Shown in pieces: positions 1 through 10,856 of a DNA stretch of 64,000 nucleotides; positions within the stretch are counted from its first letter, which is position 1, and each line of letters starts with the position of its first letter. The translations under genes and the position numbers were made by a program. A model generated the notes under the pieces. It saw only the letters and a program-made list of their open reading frames with translations, did not search any database and was not told the DNA's origin. Source of the stretch: Melampsora larici-populina 98AG31 (taxonomy: Eukaryota; Basidiomycota; Pucciniomycetes; Pucciniales; Melampsoraceae); NCBI RefSeq assembly GCF_000204055.1, contig NW_006768802.1, forward strand, positions 93,318 to 157,317. Direction: 5' to 3'.

Positions 1-305
1 AAATCTGCTGATAGATTTTACAACGGCTGTACTACCATAGTTCAGAAACTATTTATCTCTCTCTCTAATTTTTCAACCATCCACCCACCCAGCAGAGTAT
101 CCAAAGCCAGAGTTTTTGTGTCACTGAGAATTCAGGAGCACACAAAAACCTCCGGCCAGGCGCTTTGTTTACCCATACCAGGTTCGAAGCAAGTTGAGGA
201 ATTGACTGAATTTGAGCCACATAGCTGGTTATGTAAGGACAAGAGTTTATACCCATGTATTGCAGTTTTGACAAAAGACACCACCTACTCTTTTTATTCT
301 TTGAA
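1..305. other. No gene recognised
   Basis: Both strands carry only short overlapping open frames with no recognisable motif, and I see no splice-consistent gene. Confidence 0.4.
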
Positions 306-704
306 GGTTACACTACAAAAGATTACTCACCCAGATTCTACATAAGAGGGTAGTCAAATTATCAGAATCTTGCTTATCTTTTGCACTCCTTGCTGTCTTT
401 TCATCTGAGATGCACAAACTTTGACATGGTTGCAACCAAAGCTCAGCATTGCAATGCACATCCCAGCAACTGGGGGAAAAAGCATCTCCAGCTTCATTCT
501 GATCCTACCACAGGTCAATGGCCAAAAAAGTGAATATGAGTTTCATTTACTTGAATAATTGGAGGCCAAAGAGGTGGGGTGGTAATGAGGAGCAGGAAGG
601 TGGGAGGATACTTGAAACGTGGATTGCAATCTACAAAGTTTGGCACATCATTGACTACGGCTACTCTATGTAGAATCTAGGTCAGTAATTATTAGTGCAA
701 CCTT
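306..704. mobile_element. MITE-like element with ~50-bp inverted termini
   Basis: The left end begins GGTTACACTA and runs about 50 bp to ...TAGTCAA at 356. The right end, 651-702, is its imperfect inverse (TTGACTAC...TAGTGCAACC). A third copy of the terminal sequence lies alone at 5382-5430. The interior (about 290 bp) has no coding capacity. No clear target duplication was found, so superfamily is unknown. Confidence 0.5.
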
Positions 705-2246
705 ATATAAAACACGCAGGTGACGTTTTTTCTTGAAACTGCTGTAATGCAATAAAATGTGATTACCTGTGGCAAACTTGCATTAGTATAATGGACTCAT
801 AAGACAGTAGAGCTAAAGGAGTCCTGCTGAATCATGATCTATGAATACTTTGGGAATAAATCAAAATAAATTCATGATGGTCAAGTTCTTCAAGTTACAA
901 TTCTCAATTTTACTGGGGATTATTCAGTTATTTATTGGGTACAGATATTATTGAATGTATTATACCTAGGTGATCAAATGAGAAAGTAAAGCTGTGATTG
1001 AGAAAAGCTGAGAAACAATAAGGTACTGTAGTTGAGTTATAGTATGAGTATGGTTCAGATTATTTAATTGTGGGAGGAATTTGATATGTTTTTAATTGCG
1101 GATGTGTGTTCTCTGTTCTTATGTTTTTCTTTGTATATATGTGCACTTCTGTTTGCCTACAGAATCTTTTTCCTCTGTCAAGGAAAAAGATTCTAAAGCC
1201 AATGTATTAATTATTCTTCATCTTATAGCTCCTAAACTGAATTGCTTCACTGTATTATATCTTCATTTCTCTTTTACAATATGTTAGATTTTCTTATCAT
1301 CTTTTTCAGGTCTGTTGAGTTTAGACCTTGTCCCATCTCTGTTATTCAGCTGTGTCTCATTAACACAAAACCTGAAGAGATTGTCTTCAAATTTATCAGG
1401 GTGTGTTTGTGGGTCATACTTGCTCCTTAGTCAAAGAAAATGATCCTGAAAAGTTTCTTGCAATCTTTGTCAGGTCTGTTGAGTTTGGAACTTATCCCAT
1501 CTCTGTTGTTCAGCTGTGTCTTGTCAACACAAAATCTCAAAAGATTGTCTTCACCTTTATCAAGGTGTTTTATTTAGGTCAATCATGTGATAAGCTGTTA
1601 AATGCATCTATGTGAAGAAGCCCAAGGGATGGAGTGTTACCTTGGCCACCAAGTGGATTGATTGTTTGTTGAGCCACTGAGAACCACAAGAAAAATGTCA
1701 AGATATCTGATAGGTCTTAACCCAAAGTAAGATCAAAAGACCTTTACTTGTTACCATGTTTTGTAATGTTTTTCTCCTGTTCCCCACTTGTATAACCTTC
1801 AAAGCTACATTGGTTGTGCTGTAGGAGTATACTTGATGTACAGCACCCACAGTGCAAGTTCTACACCACAGGGCAAGTCCAGCATGAGGGATATGTGTCT
1901 CTACCGGCCCCCTCATAACAAAGTGTGACAACTACATCAGAACAACTGTACATGGGATCAATACACCTTGATTTGTAACCATTGGGTTTGACTGGTACCA
2001 AAATCTGGCACCACATTCCTTTCTGCATAGATTTCCAACTATGTACAGATAAATAACTTCAGATTCTTATCTATGCTTTGTTTGATCAGAAAACAATCAG
2101 GAATGTTGGCTTCAAGTGTTTTGATCTATTGACAGATTTGAATTGACTGATAATAAAGATTTAAAATTGTCAATCAAAGGGAAATGTGCTTTTGCTGTGG
2201 TACCGCTCAAGAAATTGAGTGGTTTTTTAGAGCACCTGAAGGGGGC
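705..2246. other. Non-coding region with one local duplication
   Basis: AT-rich DNA between the MITE-like element and the hAT transposon. Apart from the two-copy repeat at 1166-1580, I see no gene, RNA or element. Confidence 0.4.
1166..1580. repeat. Two-copy tandem duplication, offset ~164 bp
   Basis: The stretch from caggtctgttgagttt at 1307 recurs at 1471, and the similarity runs on for about 100 bp to a shared attgtcttca block. A flanking motif near 1170 also recurs near 1425. The minus strand stays open through both copies and reads a similar peptide in each (for example FRFCVNETQLNNRDG in copy 1). The source could therefore be a decayed coding element, but the family is not recognised. 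Confidence 0.55.
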
Positions 2247-2749
2247 TAAGATCTACACCAGCCCTTTTTTATGGGTGGGCTGGTCTGGGCTGAGCCTGAA
2301 TTGCTTAAAATAGGGGTGTGGCTAGCCCAAGGTCAAAATGTGTCAAAAAAATGTTCAAAGGGCACAGCTCATTTCTTTATTCAGTGCAATCTCAGTGCAA
2401 TTCGTGATTCATGTATTTTTCAGACTGAGATACAAGATAACACATAACAAACATTTTTGAGTAGTTTTGATTGTGTGAAATGAAGACAGCTTGTCCTGGC
2501 TTTTGAGGCAAATGGATCCCTTAAAATTCAGTGGATCAATAGGGCACTGTTCATCTGTCCACACTCTCCTGACAGCAGAAAATTATTGCTCAGAGGGTGT
2601 ACTGGTAGCACAAATAGACAAGTATGCTGAAGCCATCTGCACCAAAACAGGAAATTCAGTTGTGTGAAGTCTCCAATAGTCCAAAGGAGCCATACTTTCA
2701 TCTGCACGTCCACTGGATAAATACATATCAACTTCTTCTTCAACTGCCA

Positions 2750-5315
2750 GTGCTTATTACATGTGATGAAACAATATGGTGCATCTTCTTTGGGTTCTGA
2801 ATCAGGTTCTTCAACAGTTGCTAGTACAGGTTGGTGTATACCTTTCTAAAAGGTTGCAGCCTCCCTGATAAATTTCGATTGCAAGTACTCTTGGTTGTAC
2901 AGACCAGCCATCTCAATTGTTGATGTTGACAATCCAATGAGTTTGCTTCAAGGATCAAGAATGTTGGCAAACAGATAAACATGTTTTTTGAGAGTAGCTT
3001 GCTGGTATTCCAGAAGCTTGATCCTCATAGTACCAATAGCTGCTTGAAGTGGTTCATTTGTATTGCCTTGCCAAGCCTGTGGATCATCCTAACAAGTTGT
3101 GCAAGCAATTTGTGAAACATGATGGGTATGTTTTGGAAACATACCTTGTCCAATTTTTCCAAAATCCATTGATAAACGGGTGCGGTGTTAGCAGTCGTTG
3201 GGTATTGAGATCCCAATAATATCTTGTTCTCTGTGTTAAGTGGTGTGAGAAAGGCAACAAGATGGGAAACCAGATTCCATTCACTTTTGGTGAGAGCAAA
3301 CTTAACATATTTGTGATTGTGCTTTGTCCAATAATCAATTGTAGCCTTGAGTCAATAATATCTTTAATGAGCTTCACAATCAGAGTTCCAATGTGTATAA
3401 ACCTATTGGATAAGTCAAAGATGATCCTTTGCTGGGAGCATCCCCTCAACAAGGAGTGAAAAAGACTGGACATGTTGTGGAGAAGCTTCAACATAGTTGG
3501 AAAAACTAATCAGACAAGATAGAGTGCTAGAGACTCAATCAGTGTCTTCATGTAGCCAAGCAGCAGGCGTGGGAGGGATTGAGGGGGTATTTTTGGCTAA
3601 TTTCTCTCGTAACACATGCAGCCCATCTTTAGCAACCAGGTTAATGACATGCGCAATGCATCCAAGGAGGTGTTTGTCAGTGTGGAGTTGAGGACCCACT
3701 GCTTCCAAATGTCTTCCCATGACAGAGTTGGTAGACACATTATTGGCAGTGAGACAAAACAGTTTATTTAATAAATCATATGTTTTCAAAGTTTCAGTCA
3801 AGTTTTAACAGAAATTCGCCCCAGTATGTGGGCCTTTGATTAGCTTCATTAGGACCCTGGAGAGCGCAAATACACCCTCCTAATTGGTACCCAAATTTTG
3901 TTTTTGTTGGGTTTTGGGATTTTTCCACACAGCCATGACCATTTTCCCAGTTTTGAAAACTGCAACAGGTTAAACAAGGCCACAGCTTTCTAGTACATAT
4001 ACTTTTACTAGAGTAGGTACAGTGATTTTGGGTAAAACCCAATGTAGAGACCCGGCCTCAGTATGTTGTAACTCACCCAAGATCATCAAAAAAATAGGTT
4101 TTTTGCATTTTTCTCCTCAACCAGCACTCCAAACAACTTGAGGCTGGTATCATAAGATAGCCCTTCTTTGCCTAAAAAAAGGCTATTTTGCACCTTCATA
4201 AGTAGTTGAGTGTTGTGTGCATGGGCAGATACCCAAAAAGTGTGTTTTGTTAGGAGGGTCTGTATGCGCTTTCCAGGGTCCTTATTCATTCCAATGATTG
4301 CTTCAAATAACTTGAAGTCTTTCAAAATCCAGTGATCAGTGACTCCAAATATCAATTTGTTATGCTGACTCCAGCCATTGCAAGTAAAATTGATGAGAGG
4401 AATGTCCTTGAGGTGATGAGTAAGCAAACGTCTACCTTTGATACATTGAGCCTTGAGGGTACTGGTCAAGGTCTTATTTCCAAAAGAAATAAGGCTGAAC
4501 ATGTGGATTGACTAGCAAAAAAGTGTTCTGTAAGTTCTCAGATGCAACCAGTGAGGATGGAAGTTCCGCATTGACAATGAGGTGTACAGTAGCGGACCAG
4601 AAGGTTGAACTCAAGAGCTTATCATTCTTTGATGAATTAAAAGAGGAGAAGGACATAATATGGGAAAACTAATCATGTATGAGTCAGTTTGAGGCACTTA
4701 CTGGAGCAATTTGGCCTGTTGTAAGGCGCTTGCGCATGTTGACTCCTCCATTTTCAATGTGGGAATATTTGTCAAGGCCGTGCTTGAGTAGGTGTTGACT
4801 CATGAATTTTGTACTGTGAGTTGCATCAACTATATATATAGCTGCTTCCACACTCTTTACCAGGCTTGGCATGGAACATGCAAATTGTCCTGTTCTTGTC
4901 TTCCTTGGTGATTGGATTGACAAAAGATTGAATCTTGAAGTATCTCCACACCCACAACATTTTGCTGCCGGTTCTAGAGTTGATTTGACTACTTAGGTTA
5001 GAGTGATTGGATCTGATCTATTGTACGCTGACACTGATAGGGGTATGAGAAGTATTGGATTCTGCTTCAAATGAAACAATCACCATTTGTGTGGTACTTT
5101 CTTTTGTATTTGAGAGACAAGTCTGTTTGGTCTTTGAGGAGGGAGGGCTGGTGTTGGGGCCTCTCTTCCTGGTTGAGCCCAATGAAGTAACAGACTTTAT
5201 GATATAAATATAATGACATTGGAATAGAGTTTTCCAATGTAGATGAGATGATAGGGTGGCAATATTCTTCCTTCAATTGAAAAATACAATTAGAAAAAGG
5301 GTTTAGTAATTTCAA
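2750..5315 (-). pseudogene. hAT transposase pseudogene
   Basis: Read on the minus strand, separate open blocks follow the order of a hAT transposase. A possible BED-finger-like block (HLLKHGLDKYSHI) lies at 4923-4684. The RNase-H-like core lies at 4502-4086 (INFTCNGWSQHNKLIFGVTDHWI, compare the usual FTxDGWTS..sfl.iTaHWI). A block at 3801-3535 holds LTANNVSTNS and CIAHVINLVAKDGL (compare TxDNASNN and CxAHxLNL). C-terminal hAT sequence (LFANILDP) lies near 3000. Stops and frame changes separate the blocks, so no single protein can be made. It could be a non-autonomous substrate for another hAT copy. Confidence 0.8.
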
Positions 5316-5381
5316 AAAAGGAACTTACAGCAGTTTTGAGAATAAATGTTGTCTGCTTGTTTTTATTTTTTAATTTCTCAA

Positions 5382-5430
5382 GGTTACACTAAAACTTATT
5401 CACCTAGGTTCTACATAGAGCTATAGTCAA
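5382..5430. repeat. Solo copy of the 306-704 element terminus
   Basis: Same sequence and orientation as 306-356 (ggttacacta...tagtcaa), lying inside the hAT element near its right end. No inverted partner is visible nearby, so it is a truncated element or a shared terminal motif. Confidence 0.55.
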
Positions 5431-5602
5431 GAATTCCGGGAAGCCCGAGGCCCGCCCAATCTTCCTGCTGGTAGCATTTGGGCCAAGAAAAGCCCGTCCA
5501 GGCCCGGCCGGGTGCAGATCTTAAAGGGGACCGAGCACGTGGTACGTCGCAGTCTTCAAAAGGTCCATTCTTATGCCTCAATCCAAGTGAACTAGCGAAC
5601 TG

Positions 5603-5641
5603 TGTCAGCTAGTTCACTTGAACTAAATGAACTAGCTGACA
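5603..5641. repeat. 14-bp perfect inverted repeat at the hAT/LINE junction
   Basis: TGTCAGCTAGTTCA (5603-5616) and its exact inverse (5628-5641) flank an 11-nt loop at the 5' edge of the LINE fragment. It may mark an insertion or repair junction. Confidence 0.5.
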
Positions 5642-6183
5642 CATTAGCAGGCGAAACAGCGGAAAATCAAGAACAAGCGATGAAATTACCGACCAGTCTA
5701 GGTAGCTTAAAAAGGAGAATTAAAGAAGAATTCAAGACCAAGAGATTCCCTTTCAAACCAGGCAACAAACAATACAAGACGAAAGCAGAGCAAATAGCAA
5801 AAGGTTTAGAAGACCTGGAGAAAGGAGCTACAGCAGCTATCTTCCAATTACGTGCAGGCTTTAGCCCATTAAACAAACATTTATTCAAGAGAAATCTAAC
5901 TTCATCCCCTCTCTGCTCTAAATGTGGTAAAACAGAAAACACTCAACATTTCTTATTATTCTGCAGTAGGTACTCAAAAGCTCGCAAATCGATGAGGATC
6001 AAACTAAAAAAGGAGAAGGTCAAAGTTGACTGGAACAACTCCAAGAAATTGCTAGACACGCCAAAAGCATTCCCAATATTAGCTGAATTCATATTAGAAA
6101 CTAAACGATTTGTATTTTTCCATTCTTATCTACAGGAGCAAACCCGAGGAGAGCGACTGCAGAAAGGAACGAGGATGTCTTAG
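5626..6183 (+). pseudogene. C-terminus of LINE ORF2 (RNase H end and zinc knuckle)
   Basis: The frame reads NELADTLAGE (end of an RNase H domain, compare NExADxLA). About 75 residues later comes LRAGFSPLNKHLF, then a cysteine-histidine cluster SPLCSKCGKTENTQHFLLFC, the CxxC...H...C pattern found at the end of many Tad/I-type LINE proteins. The reverse transcriptase and endonuclease are missing, so it is a dead fragment. The stop is at 6181-6183. Confidence 0.75.
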
Positions 6184-6213
6184 ATCGAAAATCACAAAAC
6201 TAATTACATTACT

Positions 6214-6712
6214 CCACCGAGAACCCAAAAAGGGACGTGTCAGCATAGAGGGGGAAAGTCCTAACTTCCCCACCGAGAACCCAGTAGGGACGTGCTCACA
6301 TAAAGGTGTTAGTAAAGAAGAAAAAAAAAAACTCAAAGGAACGTCTTATAACAAGATTATGACAGACAAAGATAGCAATTGAAGCTACAAAATTTTCCAC
6401 CGAGAACCCTATGGGAAGGGTCTGAGGGCACTTCAATATGCCTTTTAGCCCTTATAGCAGCGATATATAGCGGTATCGGAGCGGTAAAATACCTTCCGCT
6501 CCGATACCTTGTGATATTTTTTTAAAAAAAAATATCGGTCAAGTATCGGTGATCTCATAGCGGTTACTCCGCTCCGATACCAAAATGGGTTGAAATCCAT
6601 AGCGTATCGGAGCGGTTCTGGTGTTGTTCTGGGACGTGTTTGCATAGAGGGGAAGAAAAAAAAAAAAAACTTCCACCGAGAACCCAGTAGGGACGTGCTC
6701 ACATAAAGGTGC
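6214..6712 (+). repeat. Repeated ccaccgagaaccc units in the LINE 3' UTR
   Basis: The motif ccaccgagaaccc occurs near 6214, 6270, 6398 and 6673, usually followed by gggacgtg and a short purine or A-rich tract. Units 2 and 4 are almost identical over about 40 bp. The spacing is broken by the palindromic insertion at 6467-6615. Confidence 0.7.
6467..6615. repeat. Short palindromic element built of ggtatcggagcgg
   Basis: GGTATCGGAGCGG (6472-6484) faces its exact inverse at 6496-6508. A second facing pair, CCGCTCCGATAC (6569-6580) and its inverse (6604-6615), follows. The unit interrupts the LINE 3' UTR repeats, suggesting a small foldback insertion. No target duplication was identified. Confidence 0.6.
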
Positions 6713-6874
6713 GAGAAAAAAGAAAAAAAAAAAGTATATAGAAAAAAAAAAAAAGTAAATTGAGATCGAAAGACATCCGGATTCCTGTTCTGACTGAAAG
6801 CCGTCTCTCCAAGGTAAAAGTCTCTACATTACTTAACTTGTTCAGATAGTGTATTTGCAATTTAGCCTTGAGCA

Positions 6875-6911
<37 letters not shown>

Positions 6912-6914
<3 letters not shown>

Positions 6915-7599
6915 ACAATCCCCTCACTCAGATCGAATCATGTGACAAACTGGAAGCCGCAGTGATATATAGTAAAAAATGACCCGCAAACCTCGACGGA
7001 TCCTCAGTAACATCTCCTTGACTTGCAAGATGATCAGACTTGGGGGATCAAGTTCTGGGATTGGTCCCTTGAAGATATCTCGCAGAAGTGATCAGAGTCC
7101 TGACATGAAGCAACATAACCTGAAACGTCACATAGATCACATGGTTTCTCCAAGTTATGTATATAATCGGATGGTGTTCAACTTGACTTGGTCACACAGC
7201 TGATCAGATCTGAAAGACGTCACACTGGACACTGCAAACTTGTTTGAGCTTGAACATGCCTTCTTAATCATATGAAGGTATATAACAGGCCACAACGCGC
7301 TTTCACTGGCGCTGTAGAAGTGGGTCAAAACGACGGTGCCTATCCATTCCGGCCAGTAGAAGCACTCATTCTAGGGCTTAGTCTTATGCGTTGCTTGCCC
7401 TATTTGCAGGAGTCAAGTATTTCCCCGAGCTAGACACAATCAAACTTCGATAAAGCCTTTTCAGCGGGTCCGCGGAGATCTGCCTTACGTAGCAATGATG
7501 TGATTGTAAGATAAAATGTGATTGATACCTTACTTGTTACGTCTTAAACGAAGATTGCGTGCCTATATGCATGCATGCCAGCTTGACTCTTGATACGTG
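6912..7599. other. Intergenic, nothing recognised
   Basis: Short frames only, no domain motif, and no repeat family that I can name. Confidence 0.35.
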
Positions 7600-8039
7600 T
7601 GGCAAATGACGAATGCTCAAAGGAAATGCGACGAATCTCATCGGAGCTCAGTATTGCTTCATCACATCGGCGAAAGAGCCGGCGGGCCTTTAATGAAGCA
7701 TGCGTTCAGTGTATGCGTCTTGTATTTGCTCATTTACAATCAGCCTCACATACCCTTCAGGTATCGAGATGTATTGAGAGGAGTTGTTGGAGGGATTGCA
7801 CGCGCTTCATCATCGACTTCCGCAGGCTGAATCATGTTGAGTATCACACTTCCAGACCAGTTGTAAAAAATTATAGACATTCTGCAATTCGTCAGGGAAG
7901 GTGCGGTTCGCCTGGTCACTAAATCCGAAGGGTTGCCTGAACGCTTGCATGAGTTAACACTGCGCACGTATGTCTCAGACACTATACTTGAACAGGTGGC
8001 AAATTTTCTCATCAGAAGTGTCAGAGAATATGTACAATA
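7600..8039 (+). CDS. Possible small gene or 3' exons, unknown function
   Basis: The last stretch, from an acceptor-like attatag before 7878 to the stop at 8037-8039, reads a charged amphipathic peptide (GAVRLVTKSEGLPERLHELT... ending SVREYVQ) that looks protein-like. An upstream exon with the same phase could end at about 7837 with a gttgag donor, leaving a very short intron of about 42 nt. Further upstream the frame is uncertain and I cannot place a start codon. No family is recognised. It could be chance, so confidence is low. Confidence 0.25.
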
Positions 8040-8421
8040 ATTCCCAGTCCCCTTTGCTATAAAGCGATCTTCGCACTTGGGCGAATCTCTTTTTCCATCA
8101 CCATTTTCACATTGCCTGCCTTACGATAAACTTCCCGACTATTTCAAGCGTTTGTTGTTTCGCATACATTCACCCTCATCCAACTCATACTTCGCTTTGA
8201 TCAGCGATATTCTTTCCGCCACAATAACCGCTGTTATATTGTTCACCTCATTATAATACCCTCTGATTTCGCTTTCCGCTAGTGCCATTTTTCGACCACA
8301 CCTACTATTTGGTTGCTGTCTTGAGGACAGACCCCCTTCCCCCATCTATTTGATTGATATCTCCCAGTGACCAGCCAATCTCTCTTCTTAACTGTAACGA
8401 AAAAGAAACTCCAACGAGAAC

Positions 8422-9571
8422 ATGCTCAATCGTCAGAACGAAAGATTGACGAACTACGAGAATCTCGGGTTGTATGATCGACCTTCTAGCGCTTATGGCA
8501 TCTCACCCCCAGACTCGAGGTGGAATCGCGACAATACCCACAATTACCGATGTAAGCCTATTCTTTTACTTCGTTTGATAATGAATACCCGCCATATCTT
8601 GAAGAGGTACAGCAGAGATCAAGATGCTTGAGTCCGTCTTGAACATAGAGGCTGAACCTGAAACCTTTTTGAACAGCTCGTTCAAATTCGACCTATAATG
8701 CAGACCAATACGATTCTTCCAACTTGGGACGCCTTGCGTACGCAAATGAGCGCCTTAGCTCTGCGAGAGTACAGCAAGCCGTAAGTTTTTTGGCGTTGTA
8801 CATATCTAGCCTCTATAAGTTCACTCGCTCATGACTCGGATACTTGGTCCGCCAGGAACAAGCATTGCGAAATTTCCACGCCAAAACTGGGCAACTATAC
8901 GGTTCTTCCACGAATGGTTAAGTTTGTTCCCTGCACCTATAAATGATATTTCACCGTTACTCGACTATCAGTCGTCTGATATCTGGTTGCTTCTCTCCTG
9001 GGAAACTGTCGATATGGATATCCAGGCTACAATAACGGGGGACATTTACCATATCTTCACCAGGATTTAGAAGCACCTCGGATGAGGGCTATCGATCTGA
9101 TGTCCGCTGGTGGCTCCTCTTCCTGGAACACCCCGAGGTCACTCAGTCACGGGGATTACGAGTGTGGATTGCGTGATTCCAGCGGTCGCTTCCGTACAGG
9201 CTACAGCCTTGGAGAGTCTCTTCCACGCTCCACCATCATAAAAGCCCAGCAACGTGCCAGGAGCAGAGCCTACACAGCGTCCGCTTGTTCCTGTCATCTC
9301 CAAGACTCGTGTGAGTTTTTGTGACAATTTTTACCACAAGTCAAAAAAATCATGTGCTATCTTGATGGGCTAAATCCCACTCGTGCTTGTTCTGCTCTCA
9401 GATATGTTCCCCGCCCGCGCCAATTATTTGAGTACTGAGTTTGGAAACTTAGGCTTATCAAACTATCATTCAAGACCTTCTAGCAGAATGTGGGGAAATG
9501 GTGATTACAACACGCCTTTGAGGCGCTCTTCTAGTGGTACTGCCTTGGCTGGATATGGTTGCGCTTATTAG
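8422..9571 (+). CDS. Ser/Tyr-rich protein of unknown function, five exons
   Basis: Exons 8422-8551, 8677-8780, 8856-8916, 9026-9310 and 9402-9571 join in phase to 249 codons (stop TAG). Donors are gtaagc, gtaagt, gttaag and gtgagt; acceptors are cag. The N-terminus is rich in Tyr, Asn, Ser and Arg with no signal peptide. A short helical stretch in exons 2-3 (LGRLAYANERLSSARVQQAE) is the only likely folded part. The C-terminus is Ser/Gly/Tyr-rich and ends GYGCAY. No known domain was recognised. Exon lengths, phases and composition resemble the gene at 44543-45764. A TATA-like ataaagc lies near 8059, far upstream. The third intron acceptor (9025) is the least certain choice, because a nearer one at 8977 would give an early stop. 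Confidence 0.6.
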
Positions 9572-10856
9572 AGACACATTTATATCTCAAGGCTCTTCTG
9601 GAAAGAGCATGACAACTGTAAGATAAGCATCACATTTCAAGACATCAAGGAGCTTTCTGTCATATCACTGTCCTTTGACAGTCCTTTTTCCTGCCGTCGC
9701 AGGATCTTTTCCATACACTGTTTGCAATAGTCAAATCTCTCCCTGAGGGACAGCGCTGCGCGCAATTTGTTCAAAGTCATCATGTCTCCAAATTCTCTTT
9801 CTCCTCTGCTTATTTCTTCTGTATTATCTACGTATGTTACCAATGCATTGCCATCATTTTATAAAAGTCAAAGGATCAGATTAATAGTCTATCCCACATC
9901 ATGCTAGTGTACGAGCAGAATTGGAGTAGATGAGAAAAGTGAGAGATCGACGATTACAGAGTAGCTTTTAGCTAAAAATGCGACCCGATAAAACCTATAG
10001 TTCAACACGAAATATTTGCAAGGACTTTAGGTTCGTGACAATCATGAGTGGAGCAAGACCTTGATACTGACCACGAGCTTCAGCTACTTGTATCTCGTTA
10101 GCAGCGAGTATCAACCAGAGCCCTCACATTTGTTTCGTTTCGATCTCGGCTCTTATTACTTGAAAAACGTTCTACAGTTCGGAAGGGCAGTTTGGAGTAG
10201 TTGTTGCTATATTAATCTGGTTTTCTCTCCATCGTGAGATTTTCTATCATGTGTATTGTCTCCATAAGAGCACGTACAGACTTGAGTGCCACCTCAAGTC
10301 ATGCTTTTCTAGGGTGTGTGTAGCGGTCTCATCCCTCCATCACGATACAAACACTTATTGCACAAAGGTTTGGCTTCAAAATATTTCTACCAAGCCGGTG
10401 GCGTGGAACGTTTCAACTGATGTCATCAGCCAAGCTGATTGTACCTTTGGCCAGCAACTTCAAGAGGCCCAATGAGCTGCCGCGAATTCAGGCATCGTAC
10501 TAGTATCACCTACCGCAAGATACAGGACTGGATAGAGGATCGACATGGATACCACGAGGAAGGAAAGCGGTACAAGTCATAATCATATAGCCTAGCTTAT
10601 TGACCCAAGTCTTGACAGGAACGGATCACAATGCCCAATATTGCAAGTAAGTCTGAGGAAAGAATGCTATATGAACTGAGGCTCACGTTTGACTGTCGCT
10701 ATGACTGTGTTTCAATGTGTGGAAGAAATGAGTTGACAAATTAGGCTTGAAAATAGTACAGTGCATCTCGGGCGCCCTAGCCCGGTATCTGACATGCCGG
10801 CAACACTATTACCGATATTTTGCCTTTGGCACAGCTTGAGAAAAAGATGCAGCCAC
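9572..10856. other. Intergenic; one weak minus-strand frame
   Basis: A minus-strand frame at 9780-9637 reads MMTLNKLRAALSLRERFDYC and ends after 48 codons. It is charged and helical and could be a terminal exon, but no upstream exon joins it convincingly. The frame at 10251-10475 has no recognisable features. Nothing else was identified. Confidence 0.3.

Larger units (their letters stand above)
2247..5523 (-). mobile_element. hAT-superfamily DNA transposon, complete ends, decayed
   Basis: The left end reads TAAGATCTACACC (from 2247). The right end is the inverse of TAAGATCTGCACC (ending 5523), so the terminal inverted repeats differ at one of 13 positions. Flanks are aagggggc (2239-2246) and aaggggac (5524-5531), an 8-bp duplication with one mismatch, the length expected for hAT. 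GC-rich ggcccg-type subterminal sequence is present at both ends. The element length is 3,277 bp and the transposase lies on the minus strand. Confidence 0.8.
5626..6911 (+). mobile_element. 5'-truncated non-LTR retrotransposon (LINE, Tad-like)
   Basis: The fragment starts within the RNase H tail of a LINE ORF2, continues through a 3' UTR with repeats, and ends in a 34-nt poly(A) run (6878-6911). Truncation at the 5' side and a poly(A) 3' end are what target-primed reverse transcription leaves. A palindromic element (6467-6615) sits within the 3' UTR. Confidence 0.75.

Noticed and set aside
8139..8288. 49-codon minus-strand frame with a charged helical peptide
   Set aside because: Short, upstream of the 8422 gene, no partner exon or motif. 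It may be chance.
10251..10475. Cysteine-containing 74-codon plus-strand frame
   Set aside because: No signal peptide, domain or splice partner; composition is not convincing.
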